A DNA stretch of 64,000 nucleotides from Methylobacterium sp. AMS5. GTDB lineage: Bacteria; Pseudomonadota; Alphaproteobacteria; Rhizobiales; Beijerinckiaceae. The DNA lies in NCBI RefSeq assembly GCF_001542815.1, contig NZ_CP006992.1, forward strand, positions 2,113,501 to 2,177,500, in the 5' to 3' direction. The position numbers and the translations under genes are program-made. Below, piece after piece: positions 8,796 to 18,813 of the stretch (positions within the stretch are counted from its first letter, which is position 1; every line of letters begins with the position of its first letter). Below the pieces are notes generated by a model that worked only from the letters and a program-made list of their open reading frames with translations, was not told the DNA's origin and did no database searches.

Positions 8796-9302
8796 TCAGG
8801 TGAAGAGGTAGCCGATCTTCGGCAGGCAGGAGCCGGAGACACGCTCGACCGATTCCGGGCCGGCCACGCCGCCCAGGCCCTCGTAGAAGCCGCAGGCGCG
8901 GGCGTTGTCGGCGAGCGCCCAGACCCCGATGCGGGTGAACCCGCGGTCGATCAGGTCGTTGCGCACCGCCCGGAACAGGCGTGTGCCGAGCCCGAGCCCC
9001 TGGAACTCCGGGGCGATGTACAGTTCGTCGATTTCTCCGTCCGCCCGCATGCCCCGGTCGCGCGCCCGGCCGTAGGCGGCGTAGCCCGCGATCCGCTCGC
9101 CGAAGGTGATGACGGCGAATCCGCGCCCGCCGCCGATCATCTCGCGCCAGGTCTCCGGCCCGCGCCGGACCAGGAAACGCTCCAGAGCGACCCCTGGAAT
9201 CACGCCCTGATAGGCCTCGCGCCACGCATCGTCGAAGATCGCCGAGAGGTTGGCCGCGTCCGCGGCGCGGGCACGGCGGATGCTCACCGTGGTCGTCGTC
9301 AT
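8796..9302 (-). CDS. GNAT-family N-acetyltransferase
   Basis: Predicted acetyl-CoA-dependent acetyltransferase of unknown substrate, 168 residues. The GNAT fold is shown by [16 protein letters not shown] at the N terminus, [19 protein letters not shown] (acetyl-CoA loop, QGLGLG) near residue 100, and [12 protein letters not shown] near the C terminus. The ATG at 9302 is chosen because the family begins just before this IRRA motif; longer frames upstream add non-conserved residues. It is divergent from the phosphatase gene and lies 275 bases upstream of ppa on the same strand. Confidence 0.85.
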   Translation of the reverse strand: MTTTTVSIRRARAADAANLSAIFDDAWREAYQGVIPGVALERFLVRRGPETWREMIGGGRGFAVITFGERIAGYAAYGRARDRGMRADGEIDELYIAPEFQGLGLGTRLFRAVRNDLIDRGFTRIGVWALADNARACGFYEGLGGVAGPESVERVSGSCLPKIGYLFT

Positions 9303-9439
9303 GGTGTGGTCCGATTGCGAGCCGATGCCGCATGATGACGGCAAAGCGAGCCGTTCGGCAACGGCCTGAAACGGTGTGCGTTGTCGCCCGAATCGCGGGC
9401 TGTTAGAGGGACGCTCCGACACGCCTCTCGCAGCCGTCC

Positions 9440-10165
9440 GTGTTCAACCGCTTCCTTCCTCCCGAGACCCGCTACGCGCGGCGCATGGCCCGCATCGCGA
9501 AGTTCGAACGGCCGATCGACGGCTCCGTCTCCCGGGCGAAGGCCTGGGCGAACATGCTGCTGGTCGATCATGGGATCTTCCGTCTCGCCTATCTCAATCG
9601 GCACCGGATCGGCACCGGGCTGGTCTGGCGCTCCGCCCAGCCGACGCCGCACCAGCTCGCGTGGTTCAAGCGCCAGGGCGTGCGCACGATCGTGTCGCTG
9701 CGCGGCGGGCGTGAGCACGGCTCCTGGCCCCTCCAGCGCGAGGCCTGCGAGCGGCAGGGGCTGAACCTCGTCGAGTTCGTGCTGCGCTCGCGCGAGGCGC
9801 CCTCCCGCGAGACGCTGCTGGCGGCGCGCGACTTCTTCGCCGGCCTCGAATACCCCGCGGTGATGCACTGCAAGTCGGGAGCGGACCGGGCGGGCCTTGC
9901 CGCGACCCTGTTCCTGATCCTGCACGAGGGCCGGCCGGTGCGGGAGGCCTTGCGCCAGCTCTCGCCGCGCTACGGCCATTTCCGCTTCGCCAAGACCGGC
10001 ATTCTCGACGCGTTCTTCGCGACCTATCTCCGCGAGGGCGAGGCGCGCGGCCAGAGCTTTCTGGATTGGGTCGAGCACAGCTACGACCCGCAGGCGATCA
10101 CCCAAAACTTCCGTGCCGGTTTCTGGTCCGACGTCGTCGTCGACCGCCTGTTGCGGCGCGAGTAG
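9440..10165 (+). CDS. Tyrosine / dual-specificity protein phosphatase
   Basis: The CX5R phosphatase loop is seen as MHCKSGADRAG at about residue 143, with nucleophilic Cys and phosphate-binding Arg. LVWRSAQPTPHQLAWF and GVRTIVSLRGG upstream are typical of DSP-like phosphatases. The substrate is unknown; such enzymes act on phosphotyrosine proteins, phosphoinositides or polysaccharide regulators. The start is uncertain: GTG at 9440 gives 241 residues, and ATG at 9485 would remove 15. The downstream WcbI-like gene begins within about ten bases, suggesting an operon linked to a surface polysaccharide. Confidence 0.82.
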   Translation: MFNRFLPPETRYARRMARIAKFERPIDGSVSRAKAWANMLLVDHGIFRLAYLNRHRIGTGLVWRSAQPTPHQLAWFKRQGVRTIVSLRGGREHGSWPLQREACERQGLNLVEFVLRSREAPSRETLLAARDFFAGLEYPAVMHCKSGADRAGLAATLFLILHEGRPVREALRQLSPRYGHFRFAKTGILDAFFATYLREGEARGQSFLDWVEHSYDPQAITQNFRAGFWSDVVVDRLLRRE

Positions 10166-10173
10166 GCGCCGCC

Positions 10174-11169
10174 TTGGCCCTCAGGCTGTCCCGGCTGCTC
10201 GGGGCCGTATCGCCATACTGGACCGGCCGGCGCGGGTCGGACGAGGCCGGTCTGAACGGTCCCCGGATCGCGGTGATCGGCAATTGCCAGGCGAAGGGCG
10301 TGGCGGAGGCCGTGCGCATCCTCGCGCCGGGCGCGCGGGTGCGGCTGATCCCGATGAGCACGCTGGGCAAACGCGAGCGCAGCCTCGATGCCTTCGCCGC
10401 CACGCTCGGCGATTGCGACCACGTCTTCTCCCAACCCTTCCCGACGGGCTTCTTCCCGGAGGGCGGCTCGGAGGCGCTGCGCGAACGGCTGCCGCGGATG
10501 CGCCTCTTCCCCTCGATCGTCTTCACGGCGTTCCACCCGGACGCGGTCTATGTCGGCGACCTCGCCTCCGTGGCGCGGGTGACGTTGGTGCCGTCACCGC
10601 TCGGCAGCTACCACTCGGCGATCACCCTGTTCGGCTTTCTCCAGGGGCTCTCGCCGGAGCGGATCGTCGGCCTGTTCCGCGAGGACGTGTTTTCGCGCCT
10701 CGGCTATCTCGATGCCTGGGGGTTGGCCGCCACGGACCTCATCGCGTCGAGCCGGGCGATCGGCTTCGACCTCTCGGGCGATCTGCTGCGCTGGTCGCGG
10801 GGCGGCCTGTTCATGCACAACATCAACCATCCGCGCCTGAACGTGCTGGGCGACATTGCCGGGCGGCTGCTGCGCGAAGCCGGGCTCGCGCCGCGGCCGG
10901 TCGCGGTCGAGGCCTACGCGCCGGATGAGCTTTTGGACGACGCGATCTGGCCGGTCTATCCGCCGCTGGCGATGCTCTACGGCCTGCCGGGCTCCACGAT
11001 CTTCAAGCGCCGCCAGCGCCGGGGCGCAGCGCCCGAGACGCTCGGTCTCGACGCCTTCGTCGCGGAAAGCCTCGCGATCTACCGTCGGCAGCCACGCGAG
11101 ACCCTGACCTGCCACCGGATCGAGCACTGGGCGGCCTCACCCGAGATCCGCAGGCTGTTTGCGGCTTGA
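10174..11169 (+). CDS. WcbI-family polysaccharide biosynthesis protein
   Basis: About 331 residues. IAVIGNCQAKGVAEAVRIL near the N terminus is the GNCQ motif of the WcbI family, whose founder is needed for capsule synthesis in Burkholderia and has an esterase/acetyltransferase-like fold. FMHNINHPRLNVLGDIA near residue 215 carries conserved His/Asn residues. Exact activity is unknown. The start is uncertain: no ATG fits after the phosphatase stop, and TTG at 10174 is the best candidate, while the open frame extends back into the phosphatase gene. It is convergent with lpxD. Confidence 0.72.
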   Translation: MALRLSRLLGAVSPYWTGRRGSDEAGLNGPRIAVIGNCQAKGVAEAVRILAPGARVRLIPMSTLGKRERSLDAFAATLGDCDHVFSQPFPTGFFPEGGSEALRERLPRMRLFPSIVFTAFHPDAVYVGDLASVARVTLVPSPLGSYHSAITLFGFLQGLSPERIVGLFREDVFSRLGYLDAWGLAATDLIASSRAIGFDLSGDLLRWSRGGLFMHNINHPRLNVLGDIAGRLLREAGLAPRPVAVEAYAPDELLDDAIWPVYPPLAMLYGLPGSTIFKRRQRRGAAPETLGLDAFVAESLAIYRRQPRETLTCHRIEHWAASPEIRRLFAA

Positions 11170-11184
11170 GCCCGTAACGGGTTC

Positions 11185-11204
11185 CCAAAGGGCAAACCCT
11201 TTGG
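11185..11204. terminator. Bidirectional hairpin between wcbI-like gene and lpxD
   Basis: Ccaaaggg/ccctttgg form a perfect 8-bp stem with loop caaa between two convergent stops. Flanking sequence does not give a long T run. It probably ends transcription from both sides. Confidence 0.5.
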
Positions 11205-11230
11205 CGGGTCTCAGGGCAGAGCACTGAATC

Positions 11231-12283
11231 TCACTCGGCCTCGTCCTTACCCCCGCGTTCGGCAAGGCGGGCCAGCGTCGTCATCTCGCGGAACCACGTC
11301 CGCACGGGCTTGGCCGGCGTGCCGCCCCAGCGCGAGCCCGGCGGCACGTCGCGGTTGACGTTGGAGGAGCCGGCGATCTGCGAGCCCATGCCGATGCGCA
11401 GGTGGCCGACGACGCCGACCTGACCGCCGAGCACGACGTAATCCTCCAGCGTGGTCGAGCCGGAGATGCCGACGCCGGAGACGATCACGCAGTGGCGGCC
11501 GATCACCACGTTGTGGGCGATCTGCACGAGGTTATCGATCTTGGTGCCCTCGCCGACCACCGTGTCGCGCGAGGCGCCCCGGTCGATCGTGGTGTTGGCG
11601 CCGATCTCGACATCGTCCTGGATGATGACGCGGCCGATCTGCGGCACCTTGATGTGGCCGCCCGCGCCCATGGCGAAGCCGAATCCGTCCTGGCCGATCC
11701 GGGCGCCGGGATGGACGATGACGCGGTTGCCGACGAGCGCGTGGGTCAGGGTCGCCCCCGCACCGATGGAGCAGTCACGGCCGATCCGCACGTTGGGGCC
11801 GATCACGGCGTTGGGGCCGAGCACCGTGCCCGCGCCGATCTCGGCGCCGGGGCCGACGACGGCACCGGGATCGATGCGCACGCCGTCTTCCAGCCGCGCC
11901 TGCGGGTGGACGTGGGCGCCAGGGGATATCCCGGCGGCGGCAAACAGCGAGCCCGGCCGCATCGCCTCCTCGTAGAGGCGTGCCAGCAGTCCGGCATAGG
12001 CGCGGTAGGGATCGCGGGTGACGAGGGCGATCGTGCCGGCCGGCACACGGGGAGCGAAGCGCGGCGAGACGAGGCAGGCCAGCGCCCGCGTCGTCGCCAG
12101 CGCGTCGCCGTAGCGGGCATTGTCCATATAGGCGAGTTCGGAGGGCCCTGCGCTTTCGAGGGGGGCAGCGCCGGTGACGGGTTGCGCCGGGTCGGCGCCG
12201 TCGGGGAGCGGGACGCCACAGGCCTCGGCGACGCTGCCGAGGGTCAAGCCGCCTTTCGGCGCGATGAAGACGGGATCTGACAT
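11231..12283 (-). CDS. lpxD: UDP-3-O-acylglucosamine N-acyltransferase
   Basis: Third step of lipid A synthesis: adds a 3-hydroxyacyl chain from ACP to UDP-3-O-acyl-glucosamine. The 350-residue protein has an N-terminal uridine-binding domain, then left-handed beta-helix hexapeptide repeats from about residue 115 to 300 ([20 protein letters not shown] and many more). The IAHNVVIG motif holds the conserved His of the active site. A C-terminal helix follows [16 protein letters not shown]. The ATG at 12283 starts the conserved domain. It follows bamA in order, but a strong terminator separates them, so it probably has its own promoter. The usual fabZ-lpxA-lpxB successors are absent here. Confidence 0.96.
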   Translation of the reverse strand: MSDPVFIAPKGGLTLGSVAEACGVPLPDGADPAQPVTGAAPLESAGPSELAYMDNARYGDALATTRALACLVSPRFAPRVPAGTIALVTRDPYRAYAGLLARLYEEAMRPGSLFAAAGISPGAHVHPQARLEDGVRIDPGAVVGPGAEIGAGTVLGPNAVIGPNVRIGRDCSIGAGATLTHALVGNRVIVHPGARIGQDGFGFAMGAGGHIKVPQIGRVIIQDDVEIGANTTIDRGASRDTVVGEGTKIDNLVQIAHNVVIGRHCVIVSGVGISGSTTLEDYVVLGGQVGVVGHLRIGMGSQIAGSSNVNRDVPPGSRWGGTPAKPVRTWFREMTTLARLAERGGKDEAE

Positions 12284-12384
12284 GAGGTTCGACGCCGGCG
12301 GGGGAGGGGGCTGGGCGCCGCTATAGCGCTCTTCGTCGGAAGGGGCATCCGCTCGGAGTGGAACGGACGGGCCACCAAAAAGCA

Positions 12385-12427
12385 AAAGAGCCGTGCCTGA
12401 CCGGGATACGGTCAGGCACGGCTCTTT
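12385..12427 (-). terminator. Strong intrinsic terminator after bamA
   Basis: Arms 12385-12402 and 12410-12427 make a perfect 18-bp stem with a 7-base loop. Read on the minus strand, the stem is followed by TTGCTTTTTGG, a clear T-rich tail. It lies 20 bases after the bamA stop and insulates lpxD from read-through. Confidence 0.85.
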
Positions 12428-12446
12428 CAAGCCGATGCTTCGGGGA

Positions 12447-15017
12447 TCAGAAGCGCGAGCCGCCGGAGAAGCGGAACGCCTGGAGCTGGTCCTTGCCGAC
12501 CCGGCCCAGAGCCGTCTGGACACCCTCGTCTTTCGACAGCGCGTAGGCGTAGTCGAAGCGGATCGGGCCGAGCGGCGAGTTCCACAGGATCGAGGCACCG
12601 ACCGAGGAACGGATCGTCGCCTTGTCGCGCACGTTCACGCATTCGGGCTCGACCGTGATCGCACCGGCGCCGAGGTTCGTGTAATTACAGACGCCGCCCA
12701 GACCGCCGGGCGTTCCATTGATGAACGCATCGCCGTTCACGTTGAAGTTGCGGCGGCCGTCATAGCCGAACAGCGTACCGGCATCGGCGAAGACCGCGCC
12801 CTTTAGGCCGAGATCCCGCGGCAGACCCCAGATCGGAAACTGAACCTCGACCGTGGCGCCGAAGTAGGTCGTGCCGCCGATGGCGTTGGAGCGGGCGTCG
12901 GCGATACCGACGTCGCGCGGACCGAGGCCGTTCGGAGCGAAGCCGCGCACGAGCGACGGGCCTAGGAAGAACTGGTCGGTGATGCGCAGCGGCTGGTCGT
13001 CGAGGTTCGAGATGTGACCGCCCTGGAGGCGCACGAAGCCGACGACGTCCTCCCACAGTTCCTTGTAGTAGCGGGCGTCGCCCGTCACGCGGAAGAACTT
13101 GGAGTCGCCGCCGATGCCGGCGACGTCGGGCTTCAGCTCGCCATAGAAGCCGTTGGTCGGCCGCTGCAGGTTGTCGAGGGTCGAGTAGGCCAGGGTGACG
13201 CCCGCCAGCGAGGTCAGCACGTTGCCCTGCTGGCCCTTGAGGGCGATCGAGGCCTCGCCGTCGAAGGCGCAGTCTGGATAGGCCGGAAGGCCGGACACGT
13301 TTTGCCCGGTCGTGGGATCAATCGTTCCAGCAGGGTTCGGCCGGGTGTAGCCGGGGATCGCGACCGAGCAATCATTGTAGGGCCGCTTGATGGTGTTCGG
13401 CACCCGCAGCTCGGTGTTGTAGATCGAGTAGCGGAAGGTGACGCCGAATTCCTCGGTGATCGGCAGGCCGAGGCGGAGCTGACCGCCATAGACGGTCGTC
13501 TCGTAGCGCGACCAGCGGGTCAGGTCGGAATACTTGTAGAAGGCGTCGAAGCCGGCGGCGAGGCGATAGCCGAGGAAGTACGGCTCGGTGAACGAGAAGT
13601 CGATGCCGCGGGCGAACTGGCCGCCCTGCACCGCGAGGCGCACGTACTGGCCGCGGCCGAGGAAGTTCGACTCGGAGACCGAGACTTCGCCGATGATGCC
13701 GTCCTGGGTGGAGTAGCCGCCCGCCACCGAGAACGAACCGGTGGGCTGATCCTCGACGTCGATGTTCACGACCACCCGGTCCGGGGCCGAGCCCGGCTCG
13801 TTGGAGAAGCGCACCTTCTTGAAGAAGCCCAGACCGTTCAGCCGGCGCTCGGCGCGATCGACCAGCACGCGGTTGTAGGCATCGCCCTCGGTCAGATCGA
13901 GTTCGCGGCGGATGACGTAGTCGCGGGTCCGGGTGTTGCCGCGGATGTTGATGCGCTCGACGTAGACGCGCGGTCCGTCCTCGACCACGAAGCCGAGGGC
14001 GACCTGATGCGTGGCGCGGTCGCGCTGGCCGGTGGGACGCACCTGGGCGAAGGGGTAGCCCTGGCGGTTGACCTCGTTGGTGACGCCGACGAGCGTCTTT
14101 TCCACATCCTCGGCGTTGTAGACGTCGCCGACCTGGGCGCGGATCTGCCCGTCGAGGGCTTCGCGGTCGATGCCGGCGATGCGCGGGTCCACGGCCACCG
14201 CGCCGACGGTGTATTGCTCGCCTTCGTCGACGGTGACGTTGATGACCCAGCCGGCCTCCTCGCCCGTCTCGACGTATTGCTGATCGGCGTTGACGATGCG
14301 GAAGTCGGCGTAGCCGTTCTTGAGGTAGTAGCGGCGGACGAGGTCGAGATCGGCGGAGATGCGATCGGGATCGAAGACGTCGGAGGTCTTGATGAACGAG
14401 AGGAAGTTCATCTCGGAGGAGGACATCAGACCCTTGAGGGTCGATTCCGAGTAGGCCTTGTTGCCGATGAAGTTGATGGCGCGAATGCCGGTCTTGTCGC
14501 CCTCGTCGATGGCGAAGATGACGTCGGAGCGGCCGCTCGGCAGGTCGACGAGGCGGTAGCTGACCTTGGCGGTGCCGCGGCCCGAGCGCTTGTAGACGTC
14601 GCGGATGCGCTCGACGTCGGCGGCGATCACCGCCGGGCTCAGGGCGCCGCGGTCCTTGGTCTCGACCACGCTCTCGAGCGTCCCCTTCTCGACCTTTTTG
14701 TTGCCCTCGAAGAAGACACGGCCGACGACGCTGTTCTCACGCACGCGCACCACGGTGGTGCCGCCGCGGCCGGAGACCTGCACGTCGGAGAAAAGGCCGG
14801 TGGCGAGAAGGTTGCGCCGCGCCTCCTCGGGAGACCCGGTGGCGGTGCCGGTGACGTAGGAGCGGATCGTGTCGGAATCGACCCGACGGTTGCCTTCGAC
14901 GACGACCTGCTGCGCCTGCGCGGCCGCGCCGCCGAGGATCACGGTGGCGGCGGTGGCGACCAGAACGATGGCACGCTCCGCCGACTTTCGCCGGCGCTTT
15001 CCCGTCATCGACATCAT
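12447..15017 (-). CDS. bamA: Outer-membrane protein assembly factor BamA
   Basis: Central component of the BAM complex that folds and inserts outer-membrane barrels. From the ATG at 15017 the protein has 856 residues: a basic signal peptide ending near AAAQAQ, five POTRA domains (about residues 30-425; [13 protein letters not shown] opens the first), then the Omp85 barrel, ending with Phe (FRFSGGSRF) as expected for a BAM substrate. Two adjacent ATGs occur (15017, 15014) and a GTG at 15047 would add ten residues. It sits downstream of rseP in the conserved dxr-rseP-bamA-lpxD order. Confidence 0.96.
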   Translation of the reverse strand: MMSMTGKRRRKSAERAIVLVATAATVILGGAAAQAQQVVVEGNRRVDSDTIRSYVTGTATGSPEEARRNLLATGLFSDVQVSGRGGTTVVRVRENSVVGRVFFEGNKKVEKGTLESVVETKDRGALSPAVIAADVERIRDVYKRSGRGTAKVSYRLVDLPSGRSDVIFAIDEGDKTGIRAINFIGNKAYSESTLKGLMSSSEMNFLSFIKTSDVFDPDRISADLDLVRRYYLKNGYADFRIVNADQQYVETGEEAGWVINVTVDEGEQYTVGAVAVDPRIAGIDREALDGQIRAQVGDVYNAEDVEKTLVGVTNEVNRQGYPFAQVRPTGQRDRATHQVALGFVVEDGPRVYVERINIRGNTRTRDYVIRRELDLTEGDAYNRVLVDRAERRLNGLGFFKKVRFSNEPGSAPDRVVVNIDVEDQPTGSFSVAGGYSTQDGIIGEVSVSESNFLGRGQYVRLAVQGGQFARGIDFSFTEPYFLGYRLAAGFDAFYKYSDLTRWSRYETTVYGGQLRLGLPITEEFGVTFRYSIYNTELRVPNTIKRPYNDCSVAIPGYTRPNPAGTIDPTTGQNVSGLPAYPDCAFDGEASIALKGQQGNVLTSLAGVTLAYSTLDNLQRPTNGFYGELKPDVAGIGGDSKFFRVTGDARYYKELWEDVVGFVRLQGGHISNLDDQPLRITDQFFLGPSLVRGFAPNGLGPRDVGIADARSNAIGGTTYFGATVEVQFPIWGLPRDLGLKGAVFADAGTLFGYDGRRNFNVNGDAFINGTPGGLGGVCNYTNLGAGAITVEPECVNVRDKATIRSSVGASILWNSPLGPIRFDYAYALSKDEGVQTALGRVGKDQLQAFRFSGGSRF

Positions 15018-15377
15018 GTAATCGCCCGTCTCTTTTTGTCTCAGCACGGGTTCGCACCCGCAGGCAGCCGCCCTTAAGGCTCACCGCCCTCTGGTCCCGG
15101 CCACGCTTGTATCGGGATTCCCCCACGAAGCAAACGCGGCGGCTGTCCGACATACCAGGATTTTGAGGGGTCGTGGCCTTCGCGCCACTTAACGACGAAG
15201 CACCTTTTCACGGGATCTCAGATTAGCGTGAATAGGGCGTAAATATGATCGACAACACGACTTTCCGGTTCGCGTTCTGATCGTAGTAAGGCGGCGTTCA
15301 CCGCAAAAGCGAACGGCCCGGCGGGGTCGCCGGGCCGTCGATACGGGGCAGGGAAGGGGCGGGGAAGAGAGGTCGGG
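15018..15377. other. rseP-bamA intergenic region
   Basis: It contains the rseP terminator (15313-15338) and, between about 15160 and 15270, a lower-GC stretch that probably carries the bamA promoter. No gene is seen. Confidence 0.5.
15313..15338 (-). terminator. Terminator after rseP
   Basis: Acggcccggcg/cgccgggccgt form a perfect 11-bp stem with a 4-base loop. On the minus strand it is followed by TCGCTTTTGC. It lies 40 bases past the rseP stop and suggests that bamA is transcribed from its own promoter. Confidence 0.7.
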
Positions 15378-16538
15378 TCAGGTGCCGCGCTGGCTCAGCG
15401 AGGCACCGAGATTGAGGATGTCGTTCCAGGCGGCGAACAGCATCAGCATCAGCACGAAAGCCAGCCCGATGCGGAAGCCGATCTCCTGCGCCCGCTCGCT
15501 CAGGGGGCGTCCGCGCACCGCCTCGAAGGCGTAGAACAGCAGGTGGCCCCCATCGAGGAGCGGGATCGGGAACAGGTTGAGCAGCCCGATCGAGACCGAC
15601 AGGAGTGCGACCAGCCCGATCAGCCCGCCGACGCCGCCGACGCGCGCCACCTCACCCGAGACCCGGGCGATGCCGATCGGGCCGGAGAGCTGGTCGGCGG
15701 ATTCGCGCCCGGTGACGAGCTTGCCGATGTAGTCGAAGGTGCGTTCCACCACGAAGGCGGTCTCGTGGACGCCGAGCTTCAGGGACTCGAAGGGGCCGTA
15801 ATGCACCAGCTTGGCCGCGCCGGCGTTCGGCCCGTTGATGCCGAGCCGGCCGAAGCGGTGGCGGCCGAAGGGCGTGCGCTCCTCGATCATGTCCGGCACG
15901 GCGGTCAGGGTCTGGACCTGGCCGGAGCGATCCACGGTCACCGCCAGCGAGGAGCCGGCGGCGGCCGAGACGACGCGCTGCATATCGTTGAAGGTGTTGA
16001 CGGTCTGGCCGTCGATCGTGCGGATCACGTCGCCGGGCTGGAAGCCCGCCCGCGCGGCGGCGCTGTTCGGCTGCACCGCCTCGACGCGCGCCGGCGTCTC
16101 GTAGCGGCCGCCGACATAGATCGCGCCCGCGAAGACGGCGATGGCCAGGATGAAGTTGGCGATGGGGCCGGCGGCGACGATGGCTGCGCGCTTGGCCACG
16201 GGTTGGGTCGGGAAGCTCACCGCCCGCTCGTGCGGGCTCATGCGGGCGACCGCCTCCGGGTCGGGCACGCTGGCACCGTTGGCATCGCCCACGAATTTCA
16301 CGTAGCCGCCGAGCGGGATCGCCGAGAGTTTCCAGCGGGTGCCCCGCCGGTCGTTGAAGCCGATGATCTCCGGGCCGAAGCCGATGGAGAAGGCGGTGAC
16401 GCCTACGCCGCACCAGCGCCCGACCAGGAAATGGCCCATTTCGTGCACGAACACGACGATCGTCAGCACGATCAGGAACGGGATCACCGCGCCGAAGAAG
16501 CCGGCGGCGTTGCCGCCCATGCCGCTCAAGAATTCCAT
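15378..16538 (-). CDS. rseP: RIP metalloprotease RseP (site-2 protease)
   Basis: Inner-membrane zinc protease that cleaves anti-sigma factors and remnant signal peptides within the membrane. The 386-residue protein has the HEMGH zinc motif in its first membrane helix (VVFVHEMGHFLVGRW), a PDZ domain around residues 120-205 (AGFQPGDVIRTIDGQ), and the second metal site NLFPIPLLDGG near residue 325, followed by C-terminal membrane helices. The ATG at 16538 gives a normal N terminus. It lies about 200 bases after dxr on the same strand. Confidence 0.96.
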   Translation of the reverse strand: MEFLSGMGGNAAGFFGAVIPFLIVLTIVVFVHEMGHFLVGRWCGVGVTAFSIGFGPEIIGFNDRRGTRWKLSAIPLGGYVKFVGDANGASVPDPEAVARMSPHERAVSFPTQPVAKRAAIVAAGPIANFILAIAVFAGAIYVGGRYETPARVEAVQPNSAAARAGFQPGDVIRTIDGQTVNTFNDMQRVVSAAAGSSLAVTVDRSGQVQTLTAVPDMIEERTPFGRHRFGRLGINGPNAGAAKLVHYGPFESLKLGVHETAFVVERTFDYIGKLVTGRESADQLSGPIGIARVSGEVARVGGVGGLIGLVALLSVSIGLLNLFPIPLLDGGHLLFYAFEAVRGRPLSERAQEIGFRIGLAFVLMLMLFAAWNDILNLGASLSQRGT

Positions 16539-16741
16539 GGCCGTTATCCTTCAGGCCGCGACCCACGTGCCGGATCCGTGCGCGTCAAGCGCGAATCCCT
16601 GTCTCAACCGTCCGCCCTGACAGGGCGAGCCCATGGCCGGCAAGTCGCGGATCGTCGCACGCCTCACGTTCGAGCGCGAGATCTAATCGCGTACACACCC
16701 CTGGGGCCGGGTTTTCCATCCCCGACAACACTTCGTAAAGG

Positions 16742-17938
16742 TTAATTCTCGGCTCGGCCCTCGGCGCGGATGGCCGGCACCGCCTCCAGGCTCCAGGCGC
16801 GCACCCGCGCGTCGATGGCCAGCGCCTCTTCCACGTCCTCCGGCGCACGGCGGAACTCGCCGGCGAAGTGCTCGACCGCCCGCTCGACCAGCTCGGCGAT
16901 GCCGTAGAAGGGGATCGCGCCGCGGATGAAGGCGGCGACCGCGATCTCGTTGGCGGCGTTCATCACGGTGGGCGCCGCGCCGCCCTCGGCGAGCGCGGCG
17001 CGGGCGACGCGCAGGCAGGGGAAGCGGGCCTCGTCGGCCGGCTCGAAGGTGAGACTGCCGGTCACAGCCAGATCAAGCGGCCGCCCGCGGGCGATCTCCA
17101 GACGGTCGCCGAGGCCGAGGCCGAGGCAGTGGGCGATCGGCACCCGCATGTCGGGCATGGCGAGTCCCGCCGTCACCGCGCCGTCGCGCCACGCGATCAG
17201 CCCGTGCACGATCGATTGCGGGTGGACGATGACGTCGAGCCGTTCGGCCTCGATGGCGAAGAGGTGGTGGGCCTCGATCAGTTCCAGTCCCTTGTTCATC
17301 AGGGAGGCGGAATCGATGTTGATCTTCATGCCCATCGACCAGGTCGGGTGGGCGGCGGCCTCGGCCGGGGTCGCGGCGGCGATGCGCTCGCGGGTCCAGG
17401 TGCGGAACGGGCCACCCGAGGCGGTCAGCGTCATCCGGGCGATGTCGGACACGCGGCCGTCGCCCATCGCCTGGGCGAGCGCATTGTGCTCGGAATCCAC
17501 CGGCAGGATGCGGGCGCCGTAGCGCTTGGCGTCGCGCATGAAGGCGTCGCCCGCGCAGACGAGGCTTTCCTTGTTGGCGAGCGCGATGGTGCGCCCGAGC
17601 CGGAGCGCGGCATGGGTGGGCTTGAGGCCCGCCGCGCCGCTGACCGCCGCGACGACGATGTCGGCCTCGCGGGCGACCGCCTCCAGCACCGCATTCTCGC
17701 CGGCCCCGTTCGGGATGCCGGAGCCCGCGAGCGCCTCGGCCAAAGCCGGGCCGGCGCTCTCGTCGGCGAGCGCGGCGAAATCCGGCCGCATCTCAAGGGC
17801 GAGCTTGGCCAGGGCCGCGGCATCCTTGCCGCCGACGAGCGCGCCGACGCGGAAGCGGCCCGGATGCTGGGTGAGGAGGTCCGTGGTCGAGCGGCCGATC
17901 GAGCCGGTGGCGCCGAGGACGGTGACGGTGAGGCTCAC
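16742..17938 (-). CDS. dxr: 1-deoxy-D-xylulose 5-phosphate reductoisomerase
   Basis: Converts DXP to 2-C-methyl-D-erythritol 4-phosphate, the committed step of the non-mevalonate isoprenoid pathway, with NADPH and a divalent metal. The 398-residue protein shows TVLGATGSIGRST (NADPH fold), ALANKESLV, the metal-binding PVDSEHNAL, and INIDSASLMNKGLELIEA. The start is the GTG at 17938, 14 bases after the cdsA stop and immediately before SLTVTVLGATGSIG. It is part of the co-directional frr-uppS-cdsA-dxr run. Confidence 0.97.
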   Translation of the reverse strand: MSLTVTVLGATGSIGRSTTDLLTQHPGRFRVGALVGGKDAAALAKLALEMRPDFAALADESAGPALAEALAGSGIPNGAGENAVLEAVAREADIVVAAVSGAAGLKPTHAALRLGRTIALANKESLVCAGDAFMRDAKRYGARILPVDSEHNALAQAMGDGRVSDIARMTLTASGGPFRTWTRERIAAATPAEAAAHPTWSMGMKINIDSASLMNKGLELIEAHHLFAIEAERLDVIVHPQSIVHGLIAWRDGAVTAGLAMPDMRVPIAHCLGLGLGDRLEIARGRPLDLAVTGSLTFEPADEARFPCLRVARAALAEGGAAPTVMNAANEIAVAAFIRGAIPFYGIAELVERAVEHFAGEFRRAPEDVEEALAIDARVRAWSLEAVPAIRAEGRAEN

Positions 17939-17952
17939 GGGATCGGTTCCGT

Positions 17953-18813
17953 TCAGACTTTCAGAAGCCGCAGGGCGACAAGGCACAGGCCGGCGAGCCC
18001 GGCGACGGCGAAGAAGCCGTCGAGCCGGTCCATGACGCCGCCATGGCCGGGGATCGAGCGGCCGGAATCCTTGACGCCGTAGCGCCGCTTGAGGGCGGAC
18101 TCAACGAGATCGCCCCCTTGCGACAGGATCGAGGCGAGGCCGCTCAGCGCCGCGACCAGGGGGAGCGAGACGGCGGGCAGCGCGTCCCACCCCTGACCGC
18201 GGGCGACGAGCACGGTGACGGTTCCGCCGACGATCCCCGCGGCGAGGCCGCCGAGCGCGCCGGACCACGTCTTCTTCGGGCTCACCCGCGGCATCAGCTT
18301 CGGCCCGCCGATCAGGCGGCCGGTGAAGTAGGCGACGCTGTCGGTGGACCAGACCACCGCGAACATCCAGGCCGGTCCGACGATGCCGATCTCGGGGTCG
18401 ATCCGCAGCAGCGTCGGCACCAGGACGACCACGGCGCCGCCGAGAAGGCCCCAGATCGGCTTGCGCCGGCCGGGGCCGTGCCCGAGGGCGAAGAGACCGA
18501 GGCTGCCGGCGAGCAGGAGGAGAACCGGAACCCAGACGGGCGCGCCGAGCAGCACCGCGGCGAGCACGCCGAACAGCGTCGCCCCGGTCAGGCCCAGCAG
18601 CGGCAGCAGCGGCTCGGAGCGCGTCATGGCGAGCCATTCGGCAGCGCCGACGACGCCCGCGATCAGCCAGATGCCGGCAAAAGCCCAGCCGCCGACGAGG
18701 AGCGTGCCGAGCACGACGGCGCCGAGCACCAGCGCCGAGGCGACGCGCAGGCCGAATTCGCGGTTGGCGAAGGGCGCACGCCGGGCCGGGGAAACCGCTT
18801 CGTCGCCCGTCAT
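17953..18813 (-). CDS. cdsA: Phosphatidate cytidylyltransferase
   Basis: Makes CDP-diacylglycerol from phosphatidate and CTP, the branch point of phospholipid synthesis, in the inner membrane. The 286-residue protein has about seven to eight hydrophobic helices and the CDS signature near the C terminus: [20 protein letters not shown] followed by [24 protein letters not shown] and SPKKTWSG are also typical. Its ATG overlaps the uppS stop by four bases (ATGA), indicating translational coupling. Confidence 0.96.
   Translation of the reverse strand: MTGDEAVSPARRAPFANREFGLRVASALVLGAVVLGTLLVGGWAFAGIWLIAGVVGAAEWLAMTRSEPLLPLLGLTGATLFGVLAAVLLGAPVWVPVLLLLAGSLGLFALGHGPGRRKPIWGLLGGAVVVLVPTLLRIDPEIGIVGPAWMFAVVWSTDSVAYFTGRLIGGPKLMPRVSPKKTWSGALGGLAAGIVGGTVTVLVARGQGWDALPAVSLPLVAALSGLASILSQGGDLVESALKRRYGVKDSGRSIPGHGGVMDRLDGFFAVAGLAGLCLVALRLLKV

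Noticed and set aside
13014..15077. 687-codon frame antisense to bamA
   Set aside because: Low-complexity composition typical of a GC shadow frame; the minus strand clearly encodes BamA.
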